From: Pegea sp. RAD2-039
Taxonomy: Eukaryota > Chordata > Thaliacea > Salpida > Salpidae
Assembly (NCBI GenBank): GCA_034620365.1
Contig: JAQGEQ010000195.1
Span: 186,001-250,000, forward strand
DNA length: 64,000 nucleotides
Reading direction: 5' to 3'
A program made the translations under genes and the position numbers. Positions 46,209 through 62,557 of this stretch are shown here, piece by piece; position 1 is the stretch's first letter; each line of letters begins with the position of its first letter. Under the pieces are notes generated by a model, which saw only the letters and a list, made by a program, of their open reading frames with translations, was not told the DNA's origin and made no database searches.

Positions 46209-49200
46209 CATCTCGATTTATACATTTGCATATTACACTATCTAATTACAAACCTGTTCTGCCACTTCTACAATTTCTCTCAAAAAAGAATTTCTTAAAG
46301 CGTTTTTTACTTCCAAATCTGTTGTTTGTCGAAAAGCCTGAAAATAAAATTCTAACAAACAAACTTAAGAATTCAGTTGACACTTTTGATCAATTTGAAG
46401 CAAAAAATAATTTTGATTTTGTATTTATTTACAGAAAAGTCAGTAACAGGTTTTTATCATAATATAAAATTAGCTTCTAATTATTTATTGTGTCTTTATA
46501 TGGTAATGAATCAGAAACTTTGATTTTTAAACTAGCGACATCAAGCCAATAATAACTTGTCTTAAAAATAAATCTTGTGGTTGAAGGTGCTGAGGACTCG
46601 TTTACTTCTAGTATCTACTTGAATTGTGGTATATGCTCTCAAAGAATTAATTAGTGATTTTATGCAAATCTTATAAACACGAAGCACATTAAACTGACAC
46701 TTGAACATTATACTTTGTAATTTAAAACTGTTTTTAAATCGATTTTTTTTAAATTAAAAACTTTTTTATTTTCAAACAAACTTTGTGGTTCAACAAATTT
46801 CCAAACTTTTAGTTTAAACCTCTTTAACCAACAAAAATTTGAACGATTTAAAATTTCTATAAATTTTGTTTCTTAATTCATCCTTTTATTATATTTATTA
46901 GTTATCTAACTAGTTATTTACTGATTATTTAAAAATTATCGCTTTACTGGACAAATGTTGCAAACTTAAATCACGATTTCACTTTATTGTATCATGACGA
47001 AAAATGTATAAAGTTGTTTTTCTATCACATTTTATAAAAAAAAAATAATTTGATTAATTACTTTTTAATAAAGTTTAGTGGCTTGCAAATAGTATGATAT
47101 AAAGATTTTTTTATTTGTAGGCAAATAACATCTTTAAATAATTTAAGAGCTTAATGCTATAATTCTTTACAAAATTATTAAATATTTATTTCAAAAAAGT
47201 GTAATATAAAAAATTAGAGAAGTATCAAAATACATTTTGAATTATTCAGAATTTTTAACTACTTCTACTAAATTATAAATAAATTTCTTTTACAATAAAT
47301 GTTAGTTATATAATAGCGGTAACAACTTTTGATCAACTCAATTATTTAAAACAATTTATTTAACAGAAAAATGCATATATTTAAAAAGCTTGAACTTGAA
47401 AAGAAATAATTCAGTTTTTTAATTTATCTGCAGAATATTCAATAAGTAACTTTTTATGAATAGTTAAAGTCATTTAAGAAATCTATTCAATATTGATATT
47501 ACTTGTAAATAGACATAAGATCAAGGTAAAACATGGAAGTATTTTCTTAAACAAGTCATAAAAATCAGTTCAATATTATCAGTTACTCTAACCAAATGAA
47601 AAGATGACGTCATCAAGTACAGAGATAAAACTCATATCCCAAATTGAGATAACAACTTGTATATAGCTGCATAAATACAACAAAGTTTAGTTTGATATAT
47701 TATCATCATAAATAAATCTTTTTTTTTTTAAACTAAAATCTTGTCAACAAGATTAATGGTCTTATAAAATTTAAAGAGTTATTTGACATTTTTGTGATAT
47801 TACATAAACTTCAAAAATGTTTTCTTTAAAACTTTACTTAATATTAATAAACTAATCATTTATTCGTTAGAAAAAACTTTCATTAAATTTAATATTTTAG
47901 AAGCAGCTACATTTCTAAATTTTGACAAATATTTATTCCTTCTTTTACAAACAGTTTTATTTCTCATTGACATCATCACTTGATTTATTTGTCAATTTTA
48001 ACATGATATTGGTAAAGTGGTTCACCAAAAGGTTTTCCGAATTTGTTACTTAAGTGTTAGTGTGAGGTCATTTGACCAACTCAAGTTTTTGTGTTAAGAT
48101 GTAACCAACATCAGATTAAAAATATTTCAAAAATCTTAACATTTTTGAAAAACAGATCACAAAAAATTTCTTTTCATCATTTTATAGCCGAAAAACAAAT
48201 TGAATTAAAACATCAAAAATTACTTTAATGTACACTTATATAAGCTTTATTTGAAATTAATAAAGCCAAAAAGAAATAAATTGAAAACAGACTTAAAAAT
48301 TCACATCACACTTTAAACAAATAAAAATATTCAAAAAAATACTGATAGTCACAAACTTGTTAAAAAAGGGTATAGCTATCAATTATGATTTATTAATTGA
48401 TACACAAAATACCTTTTCAAATTTATACTTTTCGTATAATTTTTAAATAAATTTCGTTGTAAGCATTTGAAATAAATAAAATTAAATGTAAGATTTGCTT
48501 ATAATAATCGAAAGTAATTAAGATATTTCAAATTATTTGTTTGTAAAATCCAATTTATCATTAAACAAATACCAAACTGTTGATTTATAAGACTGGCTAC
48601 ATAGTCTATTTACTTATAAACTATTTCAACAAAGTTTTTTAATATAAAACATTAAATAATTTTACAAGATTTATGATCTTAAAAAACAACAATTTATTTA
48701 GTCCAAAAGGACTTCATTTGAACACTTAATAAGATAACATCAAAATTCCTAGTCCACTTGTGGTACTTAAGTCAAGTAAACACATTACACATTTAGATTT
48801 TAAATTTGTCAGATACTATTTCATAATCTTCGTTATCTGAATGATCAATAAAAATGTTTGACGAAATCCAAATTATCTTTCAACATAAAAGTAATTTTTG
48901 CGGAAAGTTTTTATTATTTAGGACTTAAAGCATTTTCAGAAAAGTTTGTTTATTTTCCAGAAATTTCAGTTTGTTAAAAACTTTTTTATGAATAATTTTG
49001 ACATTTTTGAAGAAAATTTAATAAAAATCGTAGGTCATCTTCTGCTCGTTAAAACTCAATTCCGTAATTGATTGTAAAAAGTAATTTGAATAAAATCGCA
49101 ATTTCGAGATTTCTATCTTTCAGATCATTGAATTAATAATTATTGAGTTTTCACAAATAAATTAAATTGAAAGATTTTCAAGATTAAAAATAAATTAGAA

Positions 49201-49357
49201 GGTCTTTAGATGAAGATTAAATTAAGAGTCTTTCAATAAAGATCGACATCATTTAGTGAAGATATCTAATCTTCCACAGCAAAAAAAAGTGAAAAAAATT
49301 TTTACAAAAAGAATAAAAAAATATAAAAAAGATCAGAAGAAAATAGGAAGAAGATTT
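46209..49357. other. AT-rich spacer between the RNF11-like gene and Rhophilin
   Basis: Contains one repeat copy at 46545-46620 and a TGACGTCA at 47605. Nothing else recognised; it includes the 3' flanks of two convergent genes. Confidence 0.4.
46545..46620 (-). repeat. Dispersed ~100-bp repeat, copy 3
   Basis: Reverse orientation: AAATCTTGTGGTTGAAGGTG and CTGAGGACTCG match the reverse complement of the copies at 51261 and 61415. Confidence 0.65.
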
Positions 49358-52300
49358 TCAAAAGAAATGACCTTTTGAGGAGTCTTTACTCTCTCCAAAT
49401 AAGATCTGAGATCCACTCCTTCTTAAACTTCCAAATAAGGAAGTCCTCTTCTGTGAAGTCTTCTCTTTTTTCTTCTGCAAAGGAGCAAGAGTCGCAAAGG
49501 AATCCCGGAAGTTGAATCCCAGCGAATATCGCTTCATCGAGTTCTTTAATCGAGTCGGCATCGTCTTCTGCTCCAAATTCTTTTTGTTATTGTTGTTGCT
49601 ATTGTTGTTGTTGTTGTTGTGTTGGATAACTTCCCCTTCGCGAAGGGAATTTCCCGTCGATTGATTGGTCGCGAAGCCTGCCGTCTGAACAAAGTGATTA
49701 GTGATGACGTCATCACTTGAGAAGTAACGCACCGGTGACGTCACAGAGATCGCGCCGAGAAGAGCGACAACTCGAACACTAGATGGCTTGTTGCGATGAA
49801 GTAAATCACAAACATGAGCTTGTGACTTCCATCTGACGTCATCATCGTTGACTGCGATAATGACGTCATCTTCAATCAAACCGAGTTCCTGTAAATGTTG
49901 GGTCAGTTTGCTTCAAGGTCATTTTCAACATTTTTTTTTCACCTTTGACCTTTCGCCAACGGAAGTGATTTGAACCGGGGAATCCCCGCTCAGTTGGAAG
50001 TCGTTTGTGACGTCATCGGGGAGCTGGATGACGCGATGTGCTCCAAGACGATTGCGAGCAGAGAAAACAGTCAGAGGACCCTGTAGATGACATCATCAGT
50101 TGCAATGACGTCATAGGTGATGACATCACTCACCAGTCGACGAAAGATATCGCTGATTGGGGCGTCATCGAAAGAAGGTGCGATGCAGTCGCTGTCGAGA
50201 TCAGGAAGAGCTAGAAGAGATCTGATTGTTGATGCGATCTTTGAGGAGCTAGAATATTTCTTACCTCTGATCTCAGGGATGACGGTGAATTCAAAAAAGT
50301 CTTCTTCTGATCCGAGATCTTTAAGTTTCAGTTGTGTCCGCTCTTTAGCGTGCTGGAGGTATCCCTAAAAGACGATCAGATGATGAAGATCAGAAGATGA
50401 CGATCAGAAGATGATGATCAGAAGATGATGATCAGAAGATGACGATCAGAAGATGATGATCAGAAGATGACAATCAGAAGAAGATGATCAGAAGATGATG
50501 ATCAGGTAATGAGGATCAGATGATGAAAAGATGGAAATCAAAAGATGAAGACTAAAACTTGAAGATCAAAATTTCACTTTTACCTTCAAAACGTCATTTT
50601 TTTGTTCTTTATACAAATGATGAGTTTCAATAGAAAGATCATGAAATCGATTAGCTTCACGAAGATGAGCTCTTCCTGAAATAAGAATCAAATATTAATC
50701 TTAAGATGAAGATCAGAAGAGCAACAAACCAAATCGGATTCGGTCTTCTTTCTTTTTAGAGAGATTATCCGATTTCAAAAGATCTTCAGAAGACTTACTC
50801 ACATACAAATCATTCATCAAGTTACTAACTTCATCAGATTCCGCTGCTTCTAAAAAATCAATCACTAGGTGACGTCATCACTCGTAAACGCACTCATGCG
50901 TGACAATCGCAGATTGAATTATTCAAGAAATAGGAGTTTGGAATATGAGTAAACAAAGTGGTAAGAAAAGAGCGTTTCTCCTAACTACAGTAAAATATTG
51001 TACAAACCGTTTTGCTTTAAAAGTCCCATCGCAGCATAGTAATGAGAAAGTGCTCTATAAAAAAGAGCTTTAACTTCACACATATTTGTCCAAATATAAG
51101 GTACATAAGAAGATACTTCATCACAATTTAAACCCTCTAAAGCCAAATTGTATTTCTCAGAAACCTAGTCGGAAAAGTTAATGAAATTTACTGAACCCAA
51201 CAAATTCGCTAAATTAAAATATTAGAATTAAAAGTTTAATTTATTTTGATGAACATAATAGTCCTCAGCACCTTCAACCATCAAGCACAAGATTTGTTGG
51301 TAGGATAAGTTGTTATTGACTTGGTGTTGTTAGTCGAGAAGTTTTTACAACTTACTTTCATAGCTTCCTTTGAAATATGAACACATTTTCCAAGTTCAAT
51401 TTCAAATCCTCCAAAGACCCGAAGCTCGTAAATACATTCCTGAGATTGCGCTAACATCAGTTTGGTTACTGCACTCAAAAAATGATGGCTAAGGTCGTCT
51501 GTCGGGGGGTTACTAAAGTTCATTCGGAGGTAATGAAAAGCTCCTAAAATAGGTAACTTTAGATCAGAACAAAATCTAATAAATATTCTTTAATTTGAAA
51601 AATCGATATTTAGTTTTAATAATTTTAATAAGTTTTTAAATAACTTTTTTTTGTATTTTTTTTTGTAATGAAAAAGTTAATTAATAAATTCATAAAATGA
51701 AATTTAATCAAATATAAAAATATGAAATTGGTATTAAAAAGATGAAGTAGAAATTTTTGTAAAGACTTTTAAGGAGCTTTGTATTTAGAAGAGCACTGAA
51801 AATTCCAAATCATAAAATTATATTCTTATCAAAATCACGAAAAATAAATGAAAAAAAAGTTGTAAAATATTTACTTCAAACATAATTCAGTTTTTTGTAA
51901 TTTTTAGTGAATTAAATTGCTGAAATTTTTTGTAGTATTGACAGAAGGGTTTTATTTATAAGTTTACAGAAAAAAAGATTAAAATATTCAAGTTTGATGT
52001 CTGCAAATATTTGAGACATTTTATGATTGAAGAGGAAATTTACATTTTTTAGTTTCTTCGTTTTTATATTTTAAAACATCAAAACAAATATACAAACCAG
52101 CAGCTCTTTGAAAATGTTCAACTGATTTTTCAATTCCTTTCTTACGAGTACGATCATCTTTACAAGCAAGTTGTGAATACAAAGCTCCTATGTTAAAGAT
52201 GATGCTGGCTTTTTCAAGAGAGATAGATCTCTGTAGCGCAGGAATGCCAGTTAAAGAATCATACCTGTTAATTTTATCAAATTTTTTATTGAAATTGTTT

Positions 52301-55300
52301 TGTTAGCATCTTCTATTTACATCTTAACAACTTTGATTCGATTAACATTTTTTAAATACTGAATTTTTTGAAGATATTTTTACTGAAATACCCTCTGGGT
52401 ATTAAACGAAATTTTAACAAAATTATTTGAAAGAAACCAGATAAAGTTCGAAATTATTTGCATGAAATTTATAATCTAAAAATAAATATGATAATAATTT
52501 TAATGTAATAAATTAGCTACTGAATAAATTGTTAATAGTTTTGGATTAATAAAATGTTTTACAAATTTTGTAAATTTGAAGAAAAAAACTTTTGGTAAGT
52601 TTGCATAATAGGCGGAGAAATAAAAGATTCAATCTGAGAAGAAAATCAATTCAACTGAAAGTTATTTGAAACTAAATTAGGAAATATTCAGAATTAATTA
52701 AAGGACTACTGAAATAAATTAGACAAAAAATAAACAGATATTGTTTAAACAAACAAAATTTGTTTAAACAAACTAATAAATTTGATAAAAAATGTAACAA
52801 CAAATATTTACTGACTATTTAAGACAACTACTAAGTGATAAAGATTATAAAAAGGATATAAAATGCCGTCAACGTGTTTTTACTACCATCAAGAATACTC
52901 GAAAATTGTCAAACTTTAACTTTTAAAAAGAATTTTTTTTTATTTAAAATTAAATTCTAATAAAGAAATACAAGATTAACAAGTTATTAAAATGAAGTTT
53001 TTGTTGCACAAAACAACATCAAACTTAACCACGTGACTACGTTTAAAGTGTTGATGAAACTAAAAAGAAAAATTGATTTTGATGTGGTTAAAATAAAAAA
53101 ATAATGTTAAGACATTTAAAAGTCAACTAGCTTAAATCTATTCCAACAAAATAGTTCAAAAACTGTTTGGTTTATAACAATAGATTATTACAATTGAAAT
53201 GATTTCAAAGTTTACAAAAAAGGTTTTCTCTTTACAAGGTCTATTTGGAAAAAGAAATTGTTGATGCAAATATATGACAAAAGAATAAAACAGACTCACT
53301 AACCAATGAAAGTAGATGGTATGTTCTGTTTTTGTAGGAAAATAAAAACGTTTTTCAATGTAGTATAATTGATTGTAATATTCTAATAATAAATTAATTC
53401 CGTGTTCATTTCTTGCTGGTGTTCGGATTGAGTTTCTTAAATCACATAAGTCTGCGATTTCATCACTATATAAAGCAGGATCTTCTCCATAATGTTCAGA
53501 AAATATTCCCTAAAAATTAGAATATATCTGATGATGATGCAAAAAATAGAAAATAATTTTTTAGGAGTTGTTTTTAAAGTAATTATTGAATGGGTTTTTT
53601 GAGAATATTCAAATAATTGTTTGGTTTTTGATCTTTTATAAGCGTCAGCAAAAATAAGATTGATTTATCTTTATTGCTGCAATTGATTCACTTTCATCTT
53701 TATCAGTACTTTGATTGAAAACAGTTTTTGAAATGATTTGAAAAACCTGATAGTGGTTTAAAAATCATAAAACAGTTTTTATTTAATTAATAAATCAAAA
53801 TTGATTTAAACTTCTTGAAAAAAATCGATGTTTTCATGTAACACAAGTTACAAAAAAAAACTTTATTTAAAATGTCTAAAAACGAAACAATAAAATTATT
53901 TGTATTACTTTTAGTGTTTACACAAAAAAAATATACAAATATTCTTGAAAAAAGCAGTTTGTGAAAGTGAATAAGTTAATTGGTAAAAAGTATAAAAGTT
54001 AATCGATTTAATATTAGTATTCAAACTGGTTGAATAGAAAAACATTTCAAGAGGGTCTCTTGTATTTCTTTCAAAACAACTTACCACAAAACATTTAGTG
54101 AAGTTGACTTCATTTGTGTCTTTCAACCCTAGAGGTATCATCGGTATGCTGACAGTTTTACCACTACAAATTGAAAAGTTTAATTACAATAATTTTCAAG
54201 AAGTCTCTAAACCAATAAAAGTCTCTGTAACTTTTTTTCAAGCTTTTTTAGCAGTTTAAAAAATATTTTAACAAATTGTCATTTTTAGTTTTAAGACTTT
54301 TAAATAACGAATAAATTTTAATAAAAGATGTTGATCAAAACAATTTGATTTAATTTGGTTAAAACTTGTTGACTTAACTTCTGTAAAAATAGAAAGAAGA
54401 AAAAACAATTTAATTAGTTATTTCGAAATGAGTTCTGTTTAAACAAGCCGTTTGTGAACGTAATCAAAATAATCCTTTTTCAAACAAATAATTAAATTCA
54501 AAGTTTCAAATTAGAACTGAATTCGAAAAAATATTAATTTTTTTGAATATAAGTTTCGACAAAACTTGAAGAAATAATTTTTTTAATACAAAAAATTAAA
54601 CGTTTTTTTCGACTTTTGAATAAAAACAACTTTGAGTCAAATTATTGTAAATTTTAAAAAGTCTTCAGTTTAGAGTCATCAAAAATTTATCATTTTTTGC
54701 TAAAAAAAAGCTAAAAAAATTGTGTCTGAGTTTCAGAAGCTGCAGTTTGAAGATAATTTTGTGTCGTTTTTATGACATCAAAAATAAATTTACGAAAATA
54801 AAAACTGCAATTACTTTAAAATCACTTCATCAAATTAAACAGAAAGTTAATTGAATAATTCCAACAAATGTTCAAACTTTACAATAGTAAGAAAAGGTTA
54901 TAGTTAATATTCTTATGAATGAATATGAGAAAAGCAAACTACTTTTTGCTTTGGTAAGGATCGACTGAAGCATTTATTGAACTCAATTCTTCTTTCAACA
55001 TTTGCAAACTGGAATTCACAAAACTCAGTTCAACAGCAACTGTCTCTTTTACTTTAGGGTTTGAAGTCGCACTGTTAAAATATTAACTCTTGTTTCATGA
55101 ATCTCAATTGAAATCTTCATCTTAAGATCAAATTAGTTGGTTTTGAAATTACTTGTATAAGTTTTCAGCTCCTGCTCTCAACCTCAATTGTTTTGTGAGT
55201 TGTTGATTGATGTTGACTCTTTTACTTTGCATTTTACTTCTTTGAGTTGTTAGAGCTGGATTACAACCCTACAACAAATATAAGACTTTGTAGTAACAAC

Positions 55301-55454
55301 GGTTTTGATAAATTTTAAAAAAATCCTCAAAATTTAATTTTTACAAAAGATTTGTTGTGATACTTTATTCAAACAGTGTTTATATAACATTTCAAGAAAT
55401 ATTTACTCTTCGTATTATTGGCGGTTTTTGTGAATTTGAAGTCAAAACCTCCAT
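49358..55454 (-). CDS. RHPN: Rhophilin: HR1, BRO1 and PDZ domains
   Basis: Rho-GTP-binding scaffold linked to actin and endosomal traffic. About eleven exons on the minus strand, from ATG at 55454 ([12 protein letters not shown]) to the stop at 49358. First exons: 55454-55407, 55268-55153, 55071-54943. The HR1 part reads [20 protein letters not shown] and [14 protein letters not shown], almost as in vertebrate rhophilin. The BRO1 domain starts with IPMIPLGLK (~54140) and continues through [36 protein letters not shown] and [12 protein letters not shown] (~53500-52090) to [12 protein letters not shown] (~51430). The PDZ domain spans ~50030-49750 ([34 protein letters not shown]). After the PDZ the tail is basic and Ser-rich with an Asn-rich run near 49600. 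The small exons around 54200-53300 are the least well placed. Confidence 0.9.
50369..50530 (+). repeat. Minisatellite in a Rhophilin intron
   Basis: About ten imperfect copies of a unit close to GATGATCAGAAGAT, lying between two BRO1/PDZ linker exons. It is confined to the intron. Confidence 0.85.
51261..51355 (+). repeat. Dispersed ~100-bp repeat, copy 4
   Basis: One of the two most complete copies: CAGCACCTTCAACCATCAAG, CACAAGATTTGTTGG, GACTTGGTGTTGTTAGTCGA and GAAGTTTTTACAAC. It lies in a Rhophilin intron and ends at an exon boundary. Confidence 0.7.
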
Positions 55455-58400
55455 TTATCAATTTGTTAAATTCAAGTTGAAAATTTCTTCTGATTAACAT
55501 AAAAAAAAAAAAACAATTAAAAATTCTTAGTCAGTATTAATAATAAATCATAACAAATAGATATAGAATATTAAATAGCGCAATAGTGATGATTAATTTT
55601 GAATTATCATTCATATTTCAATAAATATCATAAAATAACTTGGTGAAATAAAACACCAAAAGTAATTTATATTTTACTTTTTTCTAAGCTTCAAAAATAA
55701 AATCTAAACAAACAAATTAACTAAATCATTATTTAAAAGGAACTTAAAAAAATGTTCAAATACTAAAAGTTATTTTAGTTTTAAACTCATAAGTTTTGAT
55801 AAAAACCACAAAATTCAAAAAATTTTGAAAGTAAGATTCATTTTTTCACAAAAAAATAGATTCATGCTTTTTAAAAATCTTTAAAAATATAGTTTAATCA
55901 AAACTTAAGTTTTTGAAATGTTCTCAAAATAACAAGAAATAAAAAATCTTAAACTTATAAAAAACCTTAAACTTATGAAAATTATAAACATTGAACATAA
56001 TTTAAATTTTCATTTTTCAAAAGTATTTTGAAACTAAGTAAATGATGCTAGTAAATTATTATTAAGTATATTACCTGATAAAATTTTATAAAATAGTAAT
56101 TATAAACTAATAACTTAGGTGTATATTCACTAGATCAATTGAAATTTGTTAATTTTTATTCATTTGAGTAAGTTATAACATTATCAATTGTGCTAAACAT
56201 AACAGTGAACATATTAACAAAATCAATATAAAATTATTTTACATAATGCGATTCAAAAAACGTTTACTTAAATTAAATTTTTCTATGTATATAAATAGTA
56301 CCCTCAAATTATATATTTTAAAAAAGTTAAACAGATACTACAAAATATATCACATGTTATTCAAACCAAACTGTTCGTTATAAGTACATGAATAAATGAA
56401 GTTGAAACTGGTGAAACAACGTGTATAAAGCGTTCTTGTAGTTATGACCGTTTTGTCTTTTTTTGTTCTGTTTTATACTAAACTTCTAAAAATAAAGTTT
56501 AAAAATAGTTGAACAATAAACTCTTTGAAACCAGCGCTTTATTATGTATTTGCTTTTAAATGAAATTATTCAAACTAAATTAATTATTTTTATAAATATT
56601 TTTTAATTTTTGTGCTATAAGATCTGTCAATGATTTTTATTGAAAAAATCATAAATAAGTTTGTAGCTTAGGTTTATCTTACTTAAAAACATGTTTTGAA
56701 AATTTGTTTAGCTAAAAGCTATTCTAAAAGCATCAAAGTCTATCTTCCATGAATTAAGCTATGAACAGCTTATTAAAATAAACTGTAGTTTGTTTAAAAG
56801 CCTCATGTAAATAAATGTTTCATTTTTTTAGATAAAACTTTTTCAAATTACCTTAGAATTACTACAGAATCATATTTCTTTATTTAATAGCTTTATTTGC
56901 AATTAGCATCGATTTCTTTGTTTTTTGTAATTTATAATTTTTTAATAAGTATGTTTTTTCGAGAAAAATACACCCAGACTTCAAGGCAAGTGCTTTTTAG
57001 AAACAGACGAGTCCTTAAAAACTAAATTAGCAAGTAACTACACACAAGCAATATTACAAGCTTAAATTTTTAGACTAAACAGTTTTGCAAATCAAGAAAA
57101 TAGATTGATCCCACTGGCCTTTTACTAAGTTTAATTCCACGCAAAACATAAACAACTTTTCCAGTACTAAAATCTTGTTGCCTAACTGGCTGCTGCGGTA
57201 CTTTGTTTTGGGTTACAAAATTAGATAATTCTATAATTGAATAATTAAATATTGTCTAAAGAGTTTTTTTTCGTAAGAACTGTTTTTTGTGTAATCAATA
57301 TAACTTATTAAATAGAAAAAAACATTTTCGCCTACATCGAGCTTGCAAAACTTTAATGAGGCCCTGCAAAGTTGCATGTTTTTTAAATTTAGTCTAAGAT
57401 TTTTCTTATCGTATACAGGTGTAAAATATGTAGTATTTTTTATTTGTTAAGCTTTTGACTCAGTTTCATTGGCTGAAGTAGTATATAGAAGGAAGTTATT
57501 AGTCATTCCTGCTTGTGCAAGAGTTTAATTAGTATGTACAGTAGCGTGCGTTGATTGCTTTCTTTTCTTAATTCTCCTTTTTGGAAATACAACCCAGTGA
57601 CCTGGAACAGTGACATCAAGATCAATATGTTTTAGGTTTTCTGTTTGGATTTACTTGTACACACTTTGCTTTTCATGAAGCTACCACAAAATAGTGGCAC
57701 AACCCATATTTGGAGGTAATACGTACTACAATTAAATACATTTTTACTTGTTAAATTTTTCAGCTGATGATAATTCTTTTTGTTAAGTGTAAATCTTTGT
57801 TTTGTCATTAAACAAGTAAGTTAAATTTCCATTAATTTTTTTAGTCAACTTTTATCTATCATTTGTTTTAATATTTAATAGGAAGTCTGATAAAAACCAT
57901 AATAATCAACAATTTTTTCTATAATTTTAGTTTAGATTTAATTGATAATATTACAAAATATTTTTATGATTGTTAAATGTAAATATGGCCATATTACGAA
58001 ACAGTTTAATTTATCAAGTGTACTTTAATAAACAGATTTTAAGTACCAACAATCTTTAAGATTTTTTGAATTTTCAAGAAATAAGGAACAATACTTATTA
58101 CTCTTAAGCTGATTAATCCCTAAAATTGCTTTATCAACCCATTATAACGGATCATATTATATTATTATAATTGAACTTTAAACTTTATTTTTAATTTATT
58201 AAACTATTGTACACTGGAGAGCGCAACCATTATAATGAATAGTTCTTATGCTAGTAATAACTTCACAAAAACCACGTCGTCTGATGCATTTAAAATTCTA
58301 ATTTTAATTGTTTTTGCAAACTTTCATAAAAGCGTATATCAGTTTTTTAAGACAGTTTATTTTTATATATAATGCAGCCTTCTACCATTGTAGTTTGTTT

Positions 58401-59809
58401 ATACTTGAATGTATCTTTCGTTTGTTTTGATCTAATCTTTTATTTACTTAGAGTAAAATATTAATATTTGTACTTAATTGTATTTTATAGACTTTAAATT
58501 ATAGTTGATGTGATTATAGTTTATTAATCAATTTGATGATTAAATCAAAATATGTCTGTAAATTTAAAAAGATGCATTATTCGTATAAGTTGTTTTCAAA
58601 TTTATTTTGAAAAATAATTTTCAATAATTTTTCAAAACAGCTTAATTGTAAAGCACAAAACGACTTAATAAACCCTTTAGTTTCTTATTCATTTATTATT
58701 TAGTTTTTTTAATTGAAAATAAGAAAATTTAATCAATAAATTCGAAACAGTAAGCATAATCACGATGGTAGAAGTCCTTATTTTCTAGTTTCATTTTGAT
58801 CAAGGTTTTTTCGTAAAATTGAAAAGTTTTGTTTTTTGACATTTCTTAGTTTTTATATTTTGAAATCACAATATTTGTTTCTATTCTGGTGTTTATTTGT
58901 TTATGTTTTTTCTGTGAAAACGAATTATTTATGTGTGGATAGTTTTGGTTGTGTTTTAAAAAATTCTTTTTTCTGTTGAATTTTATTTCTGAGTATTTTA
59001 AAAATATTGTTTAGTAAATTTCACTACTTATATAAATAAGTTTTTTATTTTAATAAATGATTTTTAGATTATTGCAATCTAACTCTTTAAAATAAATGAA
59101 TTAATAAGTTAATCTTATCAATTATTTTTTATTGAAATAATCATAAAACTTGTTTATATTATACATTTCAAATGTATTTGTTTATACTCTGTTACGTTTA
59201 AATTTAGCTTATATAACATTAAAAATATATTTAAACATCATTTTATAATAAATATTAGTGGTTGATAATATTAACTTTTGATTAATACTTGAATATATTT
59301 TTAGATAAATTTTATTAGTTATAGAATCTTAAGCAACAACAGTTTAAAACTATCCTTTTATTTGCAAAAAATATTTATTATATTTATATAAATTTAATAA
59401 ACATTTGTCTATACAACTATAGAATTATATATTATTGTGTGTATAAAAGTATATATTGTTATTATTATGTCTAAAGAGGTATATATAAATGAGTTGTAAA
59501 GCTACTTGTAACATTCAATTTTATCTAATTTATAAAACTTATAAATTAATTTTGAAACTTGGATTGTTTAATATGATGTTTATGTAACCTAAGTTTATTT
59601 TTCATTTATATTTTCATAAAGAATATTTTCAAGTTTTAAAATGTTCATTGAATAGTCATAATTTACAAATTAAATGTAAAATATTTCATTTATTAAAATT
59701 GATTTTTGTTGTTTAAACATTTAAATGATAACAATGCTTTTTATAACCTATTTTTATAAATATTTTTTACTAGATATAATAAATAACTTTGTGAGAACTT
59801 TTTGAGGTT
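55455..59809. other. Spacer between the divergent Rhophilin and ERK genes
   Basis: More than 4 kb, strongly AT-rich. A less biased patch at 57000-57750 has a short minus-strand open stretch (LDVTVPGHWVVFPKRR near 57600) that looks like decayed coding DNA, but I cannot name it. It must hold both promoters; no element stands out. Confidence 0.35.

Positions 59810-62557
<2,748 letters not shown>

Noticed and set aside
50369-50530. A CRISPR-like array
   Set aside because: Units are contiguous imperfect minisatellite copies without unique spacers, in an intron of an animal gene.
57540-57740. A mobile-element coding remnant on the minus strand
   Set aside because: One short stretch (LDVTVPGHWVVFPKRR) looks protein-like, but it is too short to place in any family.
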